DNA of 64,000 bases, from assembly GCF_003591175.1 (NCBI RefSeq), contig NZ_QYYG01000003.1:248001-312000 (forward strand). Direction: 5' to 3'. Each line of letters starts with the position of its first letter. The stretch's first letter is position 1. Source of the stretch: Serratia inhibens (GTDB lineage: Bacteria > Pseudomonadota > Gammaproteobacteria > Enterobacterales > Enterobacteriaceae). This document shows positions 56,137-64,000 of the stretch, in pieces. A model generated the notes under the pieces. It had not been told where the DNA came from. It made no database searches and worked only from the letters and a program-made list of their open reading frames with translations. Position numbers and translations under genes: made by a program.

Positions 56137-58003
56137 GCTTAAGGGCTGTCAGTGCAGCCTGTAAATCAACAGGTTGTAAAAGTCCGCTCGGAGGTGATTT
56201 GACCAACTGCGGGCAAAGTCGTTCAACGTCGGTCAGCAATTGTATCGCTTGCGAGGCGTTCCACTGTTCGTGCTCGCTGCCTAAATGGCGGGCGATCCAG
56301 GTGGCTAACACCGCGGGCGACATCTCCTGATGCTCGGCCAGATAGCCTAACAGTTCGGGTATCAGTTTTTGTAAATTTTGTTGGCGTAATGGTAAAGGTA
56401 CTGCGCGCAGCGTCACACGCCCATGATCTGACTGCAGATCCAGCCCCATAGTGACCAGCAGCGGCTGATGGCGCACGCAGGCAGCCGCCTCGTTTTTATT
56501 CAATGTCAGTTTAATGGGAATCAGCAGCGGCTGTGGCCGCAGGCCATCTTCCGACGGGCTGAGCTGAGCCTGACGCAGCCAGCGTTCGGCTACCGGCAGG
56601 TTCAGCAACATCAGCCGTTGGCGACTTTCTATCAGCGCATAGCACGGCGGATGAATCATCAGTACCCGACCAAAGCTGTGCTGGCTGCCCGCCAGTGGCG
56701 TTTCCTGCTCGATTTTCACCGGTGGGAACAGCGGCTGTTTCGGCGTTTCCTGGCGCGGCTCGGCGGCGGGAGCGGCCTGCAACAACTTGCCATACAGCTC
56801 CCCTTCACGCTTTTGATAACCGCTGCCCGCGTGATAAGCCGGCTGTGGCGCTGGTTCACGCGCAACCGCAGGTTCAGCCGGTTGAGGCTCGCGACGTGGC
56901 GCAGGCTGCGAGAAATGGTTGCCGCCGGCGGCGACGCGGTTTTCCGGCTGCCAGGCCGGGGCTTGTTCCTGGGCCTGCTCATCCGCCAGCGGCAGCGGGA
57001 CATTGCCAACCTGCTGCAGTACGGTGGTGACCGCCTGATAGATAAAATCATGTACCAGCCGCGCCTGATGAAAACGCACCTCATGCTTGGCCGGATGAAC
57101 ATTCACGTCAACCTGATGGGGATCTACCTCGAGATACAGCACATAAGCGGGCTGCTGATCGTCTTTTAATTGATCCTGATAAGCCTGGCGGATGGCGTGG
57201 TTGATCAGGCGATCGCGCATCATGCGGCTGTTGACGTAGCAATACTGCATTTCGCCCAGTTGGCGGGCGCCGGCGGGATCGGCCACCCAACCGCGAATGG
57301 TCAGGTCCCCATGTTGCCAGGAGATGTTCAACGCATGCTGCAAAAAAGCCGGCCCACAAATGCTGCCCAGACGGCGTTCATGCTGGCTCTCGTCTTTCGC
57401 GGCGCGGTATTGGCGGATCAGTTTGCCATTGTGGCTGAGGTTTATCGCCACATCGAAACGCGCCAGCGCAATGCGCCGCACGACTTCATCAATATGACCG
57501 AATTCGGTTTTTTCGGTGCGCATAAACTTGCGGCGCGCCGGGGTGTTGTAGAACAAGTCCAGCACTTCCAACGTGCTGCCTGTCGGGTGCGCCGCCGGCT
57601 TGACCGTCACCGCCTGATCGCGGCCTTCGGCATAGGCCTGCCAGGCTTCGCTTTGTTCTGCGGTGCGCGAGGTGAGCGTCAAACGTGAAACCGAACTGAT
57701 ACTGGCCAGCGCTTCGCCGCGAAAACCGAGGCTGACAATCGCTTCCAAATCGTCGAGGGTACTGATTTTACTGGTGGCATGACGAGCCAGCGCCAGGGCA
57801 AGATCTTCCTTGCCAATGCCGCAACCGTTATCGCGAATGCGGATCAGCTTGGCGCCGCCGCGTTCAATATCGATATCGATGCGCGTCGCCCCGGCATCCA
57901 GACTGTTCTCCACCAGCTCTTTCACCACCGACGCGGGCCGCTCGACCACTTCGCCGGCGGCAATCTGGTTGGCGAGCTGTGGCGGTAACACCTGGATGGG
58001 CAT
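56129..58003 (-). CDS. mutL: DNA mismatch repair protein MutL
   Basis: MutL couples mismatch recognition by MutS to MutH nicking. The product has 624 residues (E. coli 615). The GHKL ATPase motifs are [11 protein letters not shown] near 32, DNGCGI near 58 and GFRGEAL near 93. A Pro/Gln-rich linker covers about 340-425, and the C-terminal dimerisation domain starts near 435. It lacks the nickase DQHA motif, as expected in species with MutH. The ATG at 58003 follows AGGAG. It is 22 bases after amiB. Confidence 0.97.
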   Translation of the reverse strand: MPIQVLPPQLANQIAAGEVVERPASVVKELVENSLDAGATRIDIDIERGGAKLIRIRDNGCGIGKEDLALALARHATSKISTLDDLEAIVSLGFRGEALASISSVSRLTLTSRTAEQSEAWQAYAEGRDQAVTVKPAAHPTGSTLEVLDLFYNTPARRKFMRTEKTEFGHIDEVVRRIALARFDVAINLSHNGKLIRQYRAAKDESQHERRLGSICGPAFLQHALNISWQHGDLTIRGWVADPAGARQLGEMQYCYVNSRMMRDRLINHAIRQAYQDQLKDDQQPAYVLYLEVDPHQVDVNVHPAKHEVRFHQARLVHDFIYQAVTTVLQQVGNVPLPLADEQAQEQAPAWQPENRVAAGGNHFSQPAPRREPQPAEPAVAREPAPQPAYHAGSGYQKREGELYGKLLQAAPAAEPRQETPKQPLFPPVKIEQETPLAGSQHSFGRVLMIHPPCYALIESRQRLMLLNLPVAERWLRQAQLSPSEDGLRPQPLLIPIKLTLNKNEAAACVRHQPLLVTMGLDLQSDHGRVTLRAVPLPLRQQNLQKLIPELLGYLAEHQEMSPAVLATWIARHLGSEHEQWNASQAIQLLTDVERLCPQLVKSPPSGLLQPVDLQAALTALKHD

Positions 58004-58025
58004 ACTGGCTCCTGTCATGTTGGCG

Positions 58026-59615
58026 CTAGGCCTGCGGGATGGTCAGCGTCCGATCCAGCGGCGCGACGTCCGACTTCAGTTTATTCACGCGCTTCAGGTC
58101 ACCGACGCTGACACCATAACGGGAAGCAATGGATGACAACGTATCACCGCGCGTCACTTTATGTTTTGACGCTTTTTTCACGCTGGGTTTCGCTTTGGCG
58201 ACTGAGCGAGTTGGGGCTGGAGTTTTAACCGCCGCTGCGACGTCCAGCGGGCGGTTTTCCACCTTTGGGTCGGCTTGTAGCGGATGCGCCAGGAAATAAC
58301 TGCGCAGGCCATTGTGGATCGCCCTGGCAATTTTATCCTGATACGCGCTACTGCCCAGCAGCCGCTCCTCCGTGCTATTACTGATAAACCCTGTTTCCAC
58401 CAGCAGCGATGGGATGTCCGGCGAACGCAGCACGCCAAGGCTGGCGTGTTCCGGTCGGCGTTTATGCAATGAACCCACGCTCTGCAACTGCTGCAATACT
58501 TTTACCGCAACATCGTAGCCCACTCGCTGCGAGTGGCCGAACTGCAGATCCAGCACCGCCTGGCTCAGGTAAGGATCGGCCTGGCTGTTAGCCAGCAAAT
58601 CACCCGCACCGCCAAGCAGCTCAGACTGTTTCTCATGCTGTTCCAGCCAGCCTGCCATCTCGCTGTTGGCGCGGCGGTTGGACAGCACCCAAACCGAGGC
58701 CCCGTTGGCGCTGCGGTTTGGCGCGGCGTCAGCATGAATGGAGACCAGCACATTGGCACCCTGTTTACGCGCCACGTCAGAACGCCCCATCACCGAGATG
58801 AAGTAATCGCCTGTACGCGTCAGCACCGGTTTGAACTGCGGATCGGCATCTAACATGGCCTGCAAACGGCGGGCTATGCCGATGGTGACATTTTTTTCTT
58901 TCAGGCCGTTCGGGCCGATAGCACCCGGATCCTGCCCACCATGGCCGGCATCAATCGCCACCACGACCCGATCGCCGGAACCTACGGAAACGCGGCTGCT
59001 GCGCGGCGTAATTTCCGATGCGGTACCCGATACGACGCTGGGTTTATTGGTGAAAGGATTGGAGCCGCTCGGCGCTCTGCGCACCGGTTCAGGCTCGGCC
59101 TCAGGCTCGCTCATTACCGGCGTTTTACGTACCGGCTCGCGGACCACTACAGGGGCCGGAGCAGGTGTAGCCACCGGGGTTCTGCGCACCACATTGGTGT
59201 TGGCGCTGCCCTCAGCGGCAATGGTAAATACGACGGTATAAATGCCGCCATTCTGGCGCGTAGCGACGCGGGTCTTCGAACGCTGGGTCAGATCAAAGAC
59301 CAACCGCACGCTCTGAGCATCTTTCGGCGTACTGGAGCGGATACTCTTTACCAGGTTCTGCCCGCTGAAATTCAGCGGAAGGCCGCCAACCTTGCCTTTT
59401 TGGTTAACATCCAGAACCACGCGGTCCGGGCCGTGCAGCGGGAAGAAGGCATAATCCGGCGGGCCATTGAAGCTCACCGATACCGTGGCTTCTCGCTGAG
59501 CATTGGATACTTTGATGTCAGACAGCGACGATGCAGCCAGCGCATTGGCCGCACCAAACGGCCCCAATACGGCGATCAAGGTAATTATGAGTAATTTTTT
59601 CAACGCATACGTCAT
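58026..59615 (-). CDS. amiB: N-acetylmuramoyl-L-alanine amidase AmiB
   Basis: AmiB cuts septal peptidoglycan for daughter-cell separation and is activated by EnvC. The product has 529 residues; recalled E. coli AmiB has 445. A signal peptide is at 1-28, an AMIN domain at about 30-130, a Pro/Val/Arg-rich linker at about 140-215, the Amidase_3 domain at about 218-435, and a LysM domain at about 482-527. Zinc ligands and the catalytic Glu lie in [16 protein letters not shown] and VETGFISN. The extra length is mostly the linkers. Confidence 0.96.
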   Translation of the reverse strand: MTYALKKLLIITLIAVLGPFGAANALAASSLSDIKVSNAQREATVSVSFNGPPDYAFFPLHGPDRVVLDVNQKGKVGGLPLNFSGQNLVKSIRSSTPKDAQSVRLVFDLTQRSKTRVATRQNGGIYTVVFTIAAEGSANTNVVRRTPVATPAPAPVVVREPVRKTPVMSEPEAEPEPVRRAPSGSNPFTNKPSVVSGTASEITPRSSRVSVGSGDRVVVAIDAGHGGQDPGAIGPNGLKEKNVTIGIARRLQAMLDADPQFKPVLTRTGDYFISVMGRSDVARKQGANVLVSIHADAAPNRSANGASVWVLSNRRANSEMAGWLEQHEKQSELLGGAGDLLANSQADPYLSQAVLDLQFGHSQRVGYDVAVKVLQQLQSVGSLHKRRPEHASLGVLRSPDIPSLLVETGFISNSTEERLLGSSAYQDKIARAIHNGLRSYFLAHPLQADPKVENRPLDVAAAVKTPAPTRSVAKAKPSVKKASKHKVTRGDTLSSIASRYGVSVGDLKRVNKLKSDVAPLDRTLTIPQA

Positions 59616-59622
59616 TGCGGCG

Positions 59623-60093
59623 TCATTCCTGTGGCCCGTGGATACGGTCTAAAAGCTGGCTACCGTAGGCGGAAACCGCCTGAATTTTTGCCTCACGCCC
59701 CTGATCCTGATAGCTGAGGTGCAGCTCCAGGTCCGGATCCGGCAACACGCCGGTACCCTGCTGTGGCCATTCAACCAGGCAAATGGCATCCTGCGCAAAA
59801 TAATCGCGAATCCCCATAAACTCGAGTTCTTCCGGATCGGCTAGCCGATACAGATCAAAATGGTATACCGCCAGTGGCTGCAGAGCATAGGGCTCGACCA
59901 GCGTATAAGTTGGGCTTTTAACATTGCCCTGATGCCCCAAAGCCTGCAGAAAACCACGGCTGAAGGTGGTTTTACCGGCACCCAGGTCACCGTAAAGATA
60001 AATTACGCTGGCGCGATCGCACGCCTTGGCCAAGGCGGCACCCAATGCGACAGTCGCTGCCTCATCCGGCAGAGGTAAAACGAGTTCTTTCAT
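59623..60093 (-). CDS. tsaE: tRNA threonylcarbamoyladenosine ATPase TsaE
   Basis: TsaE works with TsaB, TsaC and TsaD in making the t6A37 modification of ANN-reading tRNAs. The product has 156 residues (E. coli 153). The P-loop [10 protein letters not shown] is near 36-45, and the conserved FDLYRL and EWPQQG motifs lie near 79 and 107. It is between nnr and amiB with 13- and 7-base gaps, so all are likely cotranscribed. Confidence 0.96.
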   Translation of the reverse strand: MKELVLPLPDEAATVALGAALAKACDRASVIYLYGDLGAGKTTFSRGFLQALGHQGNVKSPTYTLVEPYALQPLAVYHFDLYRLADPEELEFMGIRDYFAQDAICLVEWPQQGTGVLPDPDLELHLSYQDQGREAKIQAVSAYGSQLLDRIHGPQE

Positions 60094-60106
60094 TCGATAG
60101 TTTCTA

Positions 60107-61618
60107 TTATGCCAACTCAGGATTAACGTAATAAGGGATTTCAGGCAATAAATCGCTCGCCAGCATCCCTCTTGTTCCTTGTCTTGCCGCCACGCGATCG
60201 GCAGCTGCGCCGTGCACTACACACCCCGCGCAGGCTGCATCATACAGCGAGAGCTTTTGCCCCAGCAAACCGCCAATAATGCCCGACAGCACATCCCCCA
60301 TACCGCCGGAGGCCATGCCCGCATTGCCAACGTCCGCTATCGCCATCTCGCCCCGGTCATCGGCAATCAGCGTACCGGCACCTTTCAATACCGCCACGCC
60401 ACCGTAATGCGCCACCAGCTTGCGCACTGCAAGTAAGCGATCACTCTCAATATCAGCGGTACTGCACCCCAACAGGCGCGCAGCCTCCCCAGGATGCGGG
60501 GTAATCACGCGATTCTGACGCTTCTCGGGATTTAATGCCAGCAAGTTCAGCGCATCGGCATCCCATAACGCCGGTTTATCACTGGCTTGCAGCACTTTCA
60601 GTGCATTCCGACCCCATTCGCCCTGGCCCAGCCCCGGCCCCACCACCACAACATCTGCCCAATTGAGCGCCTGTTGCAGCGTATCGTCGCTCAGACGTTG
60701 CACCATCAGCTCAGGGCGGGCGGTAAGCAGTGGCCCGATATGCTCAATGTGAGTGAGTACTCGCACCAACCCTGCACCGCTGCGCAGCGCGGCCTCTGCC
60801 GCCATGCGTATGGCCCCGCCAAAACCGTGATCGCCGCCCACCAGCAGCAAACGCCCTTGCTCACCTTTATGCGAACAAGGCCGGCGCGGCTTCAGCCACT
60901 GGGGTAATGAATTTGCGGTAACCCGATGAATCTGCGCCGGTTGCTTTGCCAACCAGCCCGATAATCCTAGCCTACTCTGATGAAGTTGCCCGACCCAATC
61001 ACGTGCCTGGCCGGTTAACAGACCCGGTTTGAGGGCGATAAAGGTGAGGGTATGCATCGCACGGATGACCGCGCCGGGCGCAGCGCCGCTTTCCGCCAAC
61101 AGCCCGGAGGGGATATCAAGCGCGATAACCGGCGCTGAGCTGCGATTAGCAGCCTCAATCAGGGCATTGTAAGGTGAGCGCGGTGCGGTATTCAGCCCGG
61201 TGCCGAGCAGGCCATCGATAATAAGATCGATACTTTCAGGCCAGCGGCTGTCAGCCGGATGAATTTCACCCCCGGCGTTCAGCCAGGCCTGCCGGGCGGC
61301 GGCGGCCTCAGCGGGCAAGGGCCGCGAGCCCTCGCAGGCAATCAAAGTAATCTTTACGCCGGCGGCGGCTGCAAGTTTGGCGACCACATAACCGTCACCG
61401 CCGTTGTTACCGTGACCACACAGCACCAACCAGTGACTGCCGGCCGGGTATTGGTCGCACGCCAGGGCGTAAGCCGCCTCACCGGCACGCTGCATCAAAT
61501 CGTAGAGTGAAATGCCGAGCGAAGCGGCGGCGACAGGTTCTGCCTGTCGGATCCAGTCCGCAGACCAGACAGAGTGTGATAAACTGTCGGTGTATTGTTT
61601 TTCACTGTGGCCCGTCAT
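60107..61618 (-). CDS. nnr: Bifunctional NAD(P)H-hydrate repair enzyme Nnr
   Basis: Nnr repairs hydrated NADH and NADPH: an N-terminal epimerase and a C-terminal ADP-dependent dehydratase. The product has 503 residues (E. coli 515). The epimerase holds [13 protein letters not shown] near residue 66; the dehydratase holds [11 protein letters not shown] near 375 and the [16 protein letters not shown] phosphate loop near 430. The ATG at 61618 gives MTGHSEK. It overlaps the divergent queG start, the two sharing CATG. Confidence 0.95.
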   Translation of the reverse strand: MTGHSEKQYTDSLSHSVWSADWIRQAEPVAAASLGISLYDLMQRAGEAAYALACDQYPAGSHWLVLCGHGNNGGDGYVVAKLAAAAGVKITLIACEGSRPLPAEAAAARQAWLNAGGEIHPADSRWPESIDLIIDGLLGTGLNTAPRSPYNALIEAANRSSAPVIALDIPSGLLAESGAAPGAVIRAMHTLTFIALKPGLLTGQARDWVGQLHQSRLGLSGWLAKQPAQIHRVTANSLPQWLKPRRPCSHKGEQGRLLLVGGDHGFGGAIRMAAEAALRSGAGLVRVLTHIEHIGPLLTARPELMVQRLSDDTLQQALNWADVVVVGPGLGQGEWGRNALKVLQASDKPALWDADALNLLALNPEKRQNRVITPHPGEAARLLGCSTADIESDRLLAVRKLVAHYGGVAVLKGAGTLIADDRGEMAIADVGNAGMASGGMGDVLSGIIGGLLGQKLSLYDAACAGCVVHGAAADRVAARQGTRGMLASDLLPEIPYYVNPELA

Positions 61619-62756
61619 GACACACCCCCTCGATCTCAATCAACTCGCCCAACATATCAAGCAATGGGGGCAATCGCTAGGATTCCAGCAGGTAGGCATT
61701 TGCGATACCGATCTGAGCGGCGAAGAACCCAGGTTGCAGGCATGGCTGGACAAGCAATATCACGGCGAAATGGAGTGGATGGCGCGCCATGGCATGCTGC
61801 GCGCACGGCCGCATGAGCTACTGCCCGGTACGCTGCGGGTGATCAGCGTGCGCATGAATTACCTGCCGGCGAAAGCGGCCTTTGCCAGCACCCTGAATAA
61901 TCCGAAATTGGGTTATGTCAGCCGCTATGCGCTGGGGCGGGACTACCATAAATTGCTGCGCCAGCGGCTGAAAAAGCTCGGTGATCAGATCCAGGCCTAC
62001 TGCGGCGAGCTGAACTTTCGTCCCTTTGTCGATTCTGCCCCGGTGATGGAGCGTGCGTTGGCCTCCAAGGCCGGCATTGGCTGGGTTGGTAAACACTCAC
62101 TTATTCTCAATCGCGAAGCCGGTTCCTGGTTCTTTCTCGGAGAACTGCTGATCGATCTGCCGCTACCGGTGGATAAACCGCAGCCGGAACAGTGTGGCCG
62201 CTGCGTCGCCTGCATCACCACCTGCCCAACCGGCGCGATTGTCGCTCCTTACACCGTGGACGCTCGCCGCTGCATCTCTTATCTGACCATCGAGCTTGAG
62301 GGTGCCATCCCGGAAGAATTTCGCCCGCTGCTGGGTAACCGCATTTACGGCTGTGATGACTGCCAGCTGATCTGCCCGTGGAATCGCTTTTCCCAGCTCA
62401 CCGACGAAGATGATTTCAGCCCGCGCGCTGCGCTGCATGCGCCGCAGTTGATTGAACTGTTCGGCTGGACGGAAGAGAAATTCCTGCGCATCACCGAAGG
62501 CTCCGCTATCCGGCGTATCGGCCATTTGCGCTGGTTGCGCAATATTGCCGTGGCGCTGGGCAATGCCCCTTATCAGGATGCCGTAGTGATAGCGCTGCGC
62601 TCCCGGTGTCACCAAGACCCCATGCTGGACGAACATATTGACTGGGCGCTTGATCAACAGTTGGCGCGACGCGCAGCGCAGGGCATAGAAGTGCAAACGA
62701 CGCAGAAAAAACGATTGATACGGGCTGTGGAAAAAGGATTACCGAGGGATGCGTAA
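61617..62756 (+). CDS. queG: Epoxyqueuosine reductase QueG
   Basis: QueG is a cobalamin-dependent iron-sulfur enzyme that makes queuosine from epoxyqueuosine in tRNA. The product has 379 residues, equal to E. coli. Two [4Fe-4S] motifs are CGRCVACITTCPTG near 189 and CDDCQLICPWN near 242, and the catalytic Asp lies in FVDSAPVMERALA near 134. The ATG at 61617 shares bases with the nnr start. A longer upstream frame was discarded. Confidence 0.96.
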   Translation: MTHPLDLNQLAQHIKQWGQSLGFQQVGICDTDLSGEEPRLQAWLDKQYHGEMEWMARHGMLRARPHELLPGTLRVISVRMNYLPAKAAFASTLNNPKLGYVSRYALGRDYHKLLRQRLKKLGDQIQAYCGELNFRPFVDSAPVMERALASKAGIGWVGKHSLILNREAGSWFFLGELLIDLPLPVDKPQPEQCGRCVACITTCPTGAIVAPYTVDARRCISYLTIELEGAIPEEFRPLLGNRIYGCDDCQLICPWNRFSQLTDEDDFSPRAALHAPQLIELFGWTEEKFLRITEGSAIRRIGHLRWLRNIAVALGNAPYQDAVVIALRSRCHQDPMLDEHIDWALDQQLARRAAQGIEVQTTQKKRLIRAVEKGLPRDA

Positions 62757-62974
62757 AACCACGTCGGATCCGTCGTTCCGTCCCCGATAGTCGCCCTGTG
62801 GATTTGTGCATAAAAATAAAAATGCTTTGTCTTTCAAGTGCAACAAAAAGAGCAAGTGATCGGCATAACGTTTTCCGATAAAAAAATATAGCCAAAAATC
62901 AATTGGATATATATTTCATTTCTATGGCGTTGATTTTTTGAACTGCGGGTATTATGAGCGTTACCTGTGGATAA
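62726..62974. promoter_or_regulatory. datA-like cluster of DnaA boxes with an IHF-like site
   Basis: The 3' end of queG and the gene-free gap after it contain DnaA boxes in one orientation: TTTTCCACA (62726-62734), TTATGCACA (62805-62813) and TTATCCACA (62966-62974), written on the minus strand. A weaker AAATCCACA lies at 62797-62805. Between the last two strong boxes is an IHF-like element, AATCAA-N4-ATA (62897-62909). In E. coli the DnaA-titrating locus datA lies in this place, between queG and glyVXY, with an IHF site among its boxes. Confidence 0.55.
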
Positions 62975-63065
62975 CTCTGTTCACAACATTTCGACAGGGT
63001 GTGTACGGGGAGGCAAAAAACCGCGCCGCTGAAGGCGTTGGGTTGAGATAAATCGAAGATAAAAT
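62757..63065. other. Gene-free region between queG and the tRNA-Gly genes
   Basis: This stretch of 309 bases holds no convincing gene. It is AT-rich from about 62805 to 62940 and carries most of the DnaA boxes listed separately. No terminator with a T-run was seen for queG; the tRNA-Gly transcript ends somewhere here. Confidence 0.55.
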
Positions 63066-63141
<76 letters not shown>

Positions 63142-63196
63142 ATTGAGATGCTTTGAGCATCCGGCCATCAAACAACAACATGGCCTTTGAATTTTT

Positions 63197-63272
<76 letters not shown>

Positions 63273-63335
63273 GTCGCATGGGTACTTCTTAAAACTTTTT
63301 TATTCATCATGCCGCATAAGCAACATTGTTGAATT

Positions 63336-63411
<76 letters not shown>

Positions 63412-63464
63412 CCGGCGTAGCGATGTCGGAACTAAACGAAATTCTTCATCGGTACGGGGTGCGC

Positions 63465-63492
63465 ATTATACGAGAAATCCTTTTTGCCGCAA
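63465..63492 (-). promoter_or_regulatory. Promoter of the tRNA-Gly array
   Basis: On the minus strand -35 TTGCGG and a perfect -10 TATAAT are separated by 16 bases. The -10 is followed by a GC-rich discriminator, GCGCACCCC, typical of stable-RNA promoters repressed by ppGpp and DksA. Confidence 0.8.
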
Positions 63493-63589
63493 GCCCCTGA
63501 AAGCAAAAAAACGCGATTTTTGTTTGATTGCCGATTAAAGCGTCAAACTGGCTAATTAAGCGGCGAAATCGAAAGCTTTTCACGGTACA

Positions 63590-63607
63590 GGGCCCCCAAA
63601 GGGGCCC
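63590..63607 (-). terminator. Hairpin downstream of orn
   Basis: GGGCCCC and GGGGCCC form a 7-bp stem with a 4-base loop, 10 bases after the orn stop. No T-run follows on the minus strand, so it is at best a weak intrinsic terminator. Confidence 0.5.
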
Positions 63608-63616
63608 GAGCGACCA

Positions 63617-64000
63617 TCACAACTGGATGAAATGCTCGCGGTAATAGGCCAGTTCGGCCACAGACTCGCGGATATCATCCATGGCCTGATGGGTACCCTG
63701 CTTTTTAAAGCCGCTGAGAATTTGCGGTTTCCAGCGGCGCGCCAGCTCTTTCAGCGTACTGACGTCCAGATAGCGGTAATGGAAGTAGGCTTCAAGTTCA
63801 GGCATATAGCGGAACAGGAAACGGCGATCCTGACCGATGCTATTGCCGCAGATTGGCGACTTGCCCGCCGGCACCCATTGCTGGAGGAAAGCGATGGTTT
63901 CCAGTTCGGCGGCGCGATCGTCGAAACGGCTGGCCTTCACCCGTTCCACCAGCCCGCTGCCGGTATGGGTACGCACGTTCCAGTCATCCATCAGGCCGAG
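63617..64000 (-). CDS. orn: Oligoribonuclease Orn, 3' part only
   Basis: Orn degrades RNA dinucleotides and other very short RNAs to mononucleotides and is essential in E. coli. Only the C-terminal 127 residues are visible; the first 54 or so lie beyond the right edge. The visible part shows the DEDDh motifs [13 protein letters not shown] and the final [14 protein letters not shown] with the catalytic His and Asp. The frame runs to the edge without a start. The neighbouring tRNA-Gly array matches E. coli. Confidence 0.96.
   Translation of the reverse strand, partial: LGLMDDWNVRTHTGSGLVERVKASRFDDRAAELETIAFLQQWVPAGKSPICGNSIGQDRRFLFRYMPELEAYFHYRYLDVSTLKELARRWKPQILSGFKKQGTHQAMDDIRESVAELAYYREHFIQL

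Overview
The window is an ordinary chromosomal segment of an enterobacterial gammaproteobacterium. The proteins closely resemble those of Escherichia coli in length and sequence, but gene order and the extra genes point to Serratia or a close relative (pmrAB-type genes next to dacB, two tandem yhcN copies, a Mu C-like gene next to sfsB). The genus is inferred from recall and was not checked by a search. No prophage, insertion sequence, CRISPR array or plasmid module was seen. About 60 protein genes and five tRNA genes fill nearly all of the sequence.

Region 1 (1-15,790) corresponds to the E. coli 70-72 min region. It holds the 5' end of rimP with the initiator tRNA metY and leuU, then secG, glmM, folP, ftsH, rlmE, yhbY, greA, dacB, a PmrA/PmrB-type two-component pair, obgE, yhbE, rpmA, rplU and ispB. 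A divergent pair of small DNA-binding genes follows. It reproduces the c/ner control region of phage Mu: a Mu C-repressor-like gene points left and the Ner-like sfsB points right. Region 2 (15,790-18,900) holds mdh, argR with its ARG boxes, and two tandem yhcN copies behind a CRP-like site.

Region 3 (18,900-45,290) follows the E. coli 95-96 min region in altered order: mpl, fbp, a chemoreceptor where E. coli has ytfQRT-yjfF, ppa, ytfP-tamB-tamA, msrA, paeA (ytfL) behind a structured leader, ytfK, ytfJ, cysQ, cpdB, ytfE with an NsrR site, fklB, ytfB, a DUF488 gene, the rpsF-priB-rpsR-rplI operon, yjfY, yjfP, bsmA, yjfN, yjfL and aidB. Region 4 (45,290-64,000) holds rlmB, rnr, nsrR, purA, yjeT, hflC, hflK, hflX, hfq, miaA, mutL, amiB, tsaE, nnr, divergent queG, a DnaA-box-rich gap, three identical tRNA-Gly genes and the 3' part of orn.

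The genes serve translation (ribosomal proteins, tRNAs, RlmE, RlmB, ObgE, MiaA, QueG, TsaE), RNA turnover (RNase R, Orn, Hfq, GreA), the envelope (GlmM, DacB, AmiB, Mpl, TamA/TamB, SecG), protease control (FtsH with HflK/HflC, YjfN) and stress repair (MsrA, YtfE with NsrR, AidB, MutL). Five YhcN/DUF1471 small secreted or lipoprotein genes lie within 25 kb. The observations most worth following are the domesticated Mu C/Ner switch (14,931-15,723), a datA-like DnaA-box cluster with an IHF-like site between queG and the tRNA-Gly genes (62,726-62,974), and the folded leader of paeA (30,793-30,852).
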